A DNA stretch of 6,495 bases. Origin: Candidatus Scatomorpha merdipullorum. GTDB lineage: Bacteria; Bacillota; Clostridia; Oscillospirales; Oscillospiraceae. Shown in pieces: positions 4,481 to 6,495 of the stretch. The position numbers and the translations under genes were made by a program. Every line of letters starts with the position of its first letter. Position 1 is the first letter of the stretch. The notes beneath the pieces were generated by a model. The model was given only the letters and a program-made list of their open reading frames with translations, searched no databases and was not told the origin of the DNA. The stretch covers positions 1 through 6,495 of the forward strand of contig DVJK01000120.1 of assembly GCA_018716795.1 (NCBI GenBank), given 5' to 3'.

Positions 4481-6495
4481 ATGTTTGAGACACTGCTTAC
4501 CTCGTCAGTGCTGATACTGGCGCTCTGCGTTATCAGGCTCGCGCGGGGAAAAGTCAGCGCGCGGCTTATATACGCGCTGTGGCTCATTGCGGCGCTCAGG
4601 CTCATGTTGCCCTTTTCGCTCGCGCCGAGCCCTGTGAGCGTGGCGAATCTCTATCCCAGACAGCCGGAGACGGCCCTGTCACAGCCGGTTTTTGAGCTGC
4701 CGGAGGGTTTATCTGATGCACAAGACCATCTCCCGGACAGTGCCCCGCCCGTGAACAATACGGAACCGGGCTTTGACGCGCCTGCCGCCTCGCCCGAGCC
4801 GGAGCGTGATCCAGACTGGTCATTTGTGCTGCGCCTTATCTGGACAGGCGGCGCGGCTGCCGCTGCGGCGCTGTTCATATACAAAAACGCCGCCATGTAC
4901 CGCGCCCTGCGCGTTAAGAGGCGGCGGCTGGAGCTGGACGCGGCCATGCCGGTCTACCTTGTCGAAGCGCTCCCCTCGCCCTGCGTCTTCGGAGTTTTCA
5001 GGCCCGCAATCTATATGACGCCCGCCGCTCTCGAAACGCCGGAGCGCACTCGCATGGTGCTGCTGCACGAGGAGACGCACTGCCGCCACGGCGACCACCT
5101 CTGGGCGCTGCTGTGCTGCGTACTGCTGTGCGTATACTGGTTTGACCCCTTTGTCTGGCTGGCGGCGTATCTCTCGAGGCGCGACTGTGAGCTGGCCTGC
5201 GACGAGAGCTGCATAAAGCGCCTGGGTGAGGAAAAGCGCGCCGAATACGGCGGCGCGCTCATAGACCTGATCGACTGCAGCCGCCGTACTGACCTGCTTG
5301 CGGCGGCCACCACCATGTCCGGCGGCAAGCGGGCGATACAAGAGCGCGTGGCGCGCATAGCCTCTTTCACCCGCTCGCACATACCGGCGCTCGCCGCCGT
5401 CGTGCTTCTCGCCCTCGCCGTCTCAGCCTGCACCTTCACGGGCGCTGAGGACGCGCCGGAGGGTACGCCTGCGGGTACGCTCGCGGAAGGACTTGAGTAC
5501 GCCGAAGCGGAGGCGCCCGACGGCTGGGTGGGCGGCCCTGTCTATGAATTTTACCTTGACGGCGAGTTCATCGGCCGCCTCAGCGAGGGCTATGTCGAGG
5601 ATTACGGCGGCATGGACGCGGCGGCGGACAGGCTGTATCTGGAATACCTAAACCGCAGCGCCCCGGAGTTCTCGCCGGAGGATGTTCAAATAGCCTGCGG
5701 CGTCTCGGACATCCCGCCGGACGTGCTTGAGCATGTGCTGGAGTGGGTAGCGGGCGCTTCTCAGGATGACTGGACGCTCTGGAATGCGCTCGAAAGCGAT
5801 CTGACGGGCCTTTGGCTTGCGAATTCGACGCGCGTCGGAGAATATGTCGTCGAGTTCTACACCGCCGAATACCGCCTCACGCCCGACAGGCCGGAGCTGG
5901 TGGACGAGGACTACGCCACTGACGACGAGGGCCGGGTTGTGCAGGACGCAGTCTTTGCCTTCATTCTTGATGCCGGCGAGCGCATGCCGGCGCGGCCGAG
6001 GAACGACTGGCCGATGGTTATAAACGATGAATCCGAGTACGCCTCGCTCTGCATTCAGAGCTACGAGACAGGCACCGAAGCCTCAGGCGCGGAGTTCGAC
6101 GCGCCCGATGGCGTCGACATGGGCGAGTTCTCACGCGACTATGGCGATTACGGCGGCTGGGTCTCAGCGGAGACGGCCTTCGGCGGCTATGGCAGCGGGG
6201 CGCTCGCCGTGACCGCGCCGGCGGCGAGCGTGACTGCGCTGGCGGCGGACAAATTCAGCCCCGAGAAAATATCGGACAACGGCGATTATATCTTCGGCAA
6301 TCACCACTGGTGCAGTGATATGCAGAGCGCCGCCGGGCTCGGCGAGGGCGCGTATGTGTGCCGTGAGTACGCGGACCTCTATGTCGGCGCGGACCTTGAC
6401 GCGCTCTGGCAGCAGGGCCTGGACATCGACTTTGAGACAATGAGCTTCCAGAGCGATTACCACACAGTCTTCCTCTGCCGCGAGGGCGAGCCGGT
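4481..6495 (+). CDS. M56-family (BlaR1-type) membrane metalloprotease with uncharacterised C-terminal outer domain, runs off right edge
   Basis: At least 671 residues are encoded and the frame is open to the right edge. GGAGGG (4467-4472) lies 8 bases before the ATG. Membrane segments are seen at about 3-20, 28-45, 113-135, 206-228 and 301-319. The zinc-protease motif is HEETH (196-200), with ELACDE (237-242) supplying the probable third ligand E237. A Pro/Glu-rich loop (about 58-112) separates segments 2 and 3. After the last segment comes AVSAC (Cys317), resembling a lipobox, and then an acidic domain (318 onward) with C406, C524, C611, C627 and C666. The penicillin-binding domain of true BlaR1 is not recognisable; one SxxK (593-596) has no supporting context. 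By family analogy the protease part would lead to cleavage of a BlaI-type repressor. No blaI gene adjoins it, but its promoter has BlaI-type operators, so the repressor at 475-855 is a good candidate partner. The first 57 residues closely match the other M56 gene. Confidence 0.9.
   Translation, partial: MFETLLTSSVLILALCVIRLARGKVSARLIYALWLIAALRLMLPFSLAPSPVSVANLYPRQPETALSQPVFELPEGLSDAQDHLPDSAPPVNNTEPGFDAPAASPEPERDPDWSFVLRLIWTGGAAAAAALFIYKNAAMYRALRVKRRRLELDAAMPVYLVEALPSPCVFGVFRPAIYMTPAALETPERTRMVLLHEETHCRHGDHLWALLCCVLLCVYWFDPFVWLAAYLSRRDCELACDESCIKRLGEEKRAEYGGALIDLIDCSRRTDLLAAATTMSGGKRAIQERVARIASFTRSHIPALAAVVLLALAVSACTFTGAEDAPEGTPAGTLAEGLEYAEAEAPDGWVGGPVYEFYLDGEFIGRLSEGYVEDYGGMDAAADRLYLEYLNRSAPEFSPEDVQIACGVSDIPPDVLEHVLEWVAGASQDDWTLWNALESDLTGLWLANSTRVGEYVVEFYTAEYRLTPDRPELVDEDYATDDEGRVVQDAVFAFILDAGERMPARPRNDWPMVINDESEYASLCIQSYETGTEASGAEFDAPDGVDMGEFSRDYGDYGGWVSAETAFGGYGSGALAVTAPAASVTALAADKFSPEKISDNGDYIFGNHHWCSDMQSAAGLGEGAYVCREYADLYVGADLDALWQQGLDIDFETMSFQSDYHTVFLCREGEP

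Noticed and set aside
6257..6268. SxxK motif (SPEK, residues 593-596) in the second M56 protein as a penicillin-binding serine
   Set aside because: One SxxK is expected by chance in a domain this long, and no SxN or KTG partner in the right order is visible in the part of the domain present.

Overview
The window looks like a chromosomal piece from a GC-rich Clostridia-type Firmicute, possibly from the Oscillospirales. This is inferred from strong GGAGG-type ribosome binding sites, near-consensus sigma-A promoters (TTGACA / TATACT), a BlaI/BlaR1-type signalling pair, a Clostridia-like ArsR repressor, and frequent ATA and AGC codons despite the high GC. No rRNA, tRNA, CRISPR or mobile element is visible. 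Coding density is high and no gene-free stretch exceeds 300 bases.

Left part (1-917, minus strand): a blaI-type repressor gene overlaps by 8 bases a gene for an M56 (BlaR1/MecR1-type) membrane metalloprotease sensor that runs off the left edge. In front of blaI is a strong promoter carrying two TACA-NN-TGTA-type BlaI operators, so the pair should autoregulate.

Middle (949-4401): birA (biotin protein ligase, minus strand) ends directly on an intrinsic terminator. Upstream of birA lies a metal-efflux module: a P1B-type Zn/Cd/Pb ATPase without its usual N-terminal metal-binding domain, and before it a separate 72-residue HMA protein carrying that domain. Both are on the minus strand, and an ArsR/CadC-type repressor gene (TTG start) is divergent from them. 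The 170-base divergent spacer has a promoter in each direction, each overlapped by a copy of the same inverted repeat, which fits repression of both units by the ArsR protein until metal is present.

Right part (4402-6495, plus strand): a second M56 sensor gene runs off the right edge. It has no adjacent blaI, but its promoter carries the same TACA-NN-TGTA operators as the blaI promoter 3.5 kb away, and its N-terminus is a close paralogue of the left sensor. Its outer domain is not recognisably a penicillin-binding domain. The most interesting reading is one BlaI repressor controlling two sensors, the second with an uncharacterised ectodomain.
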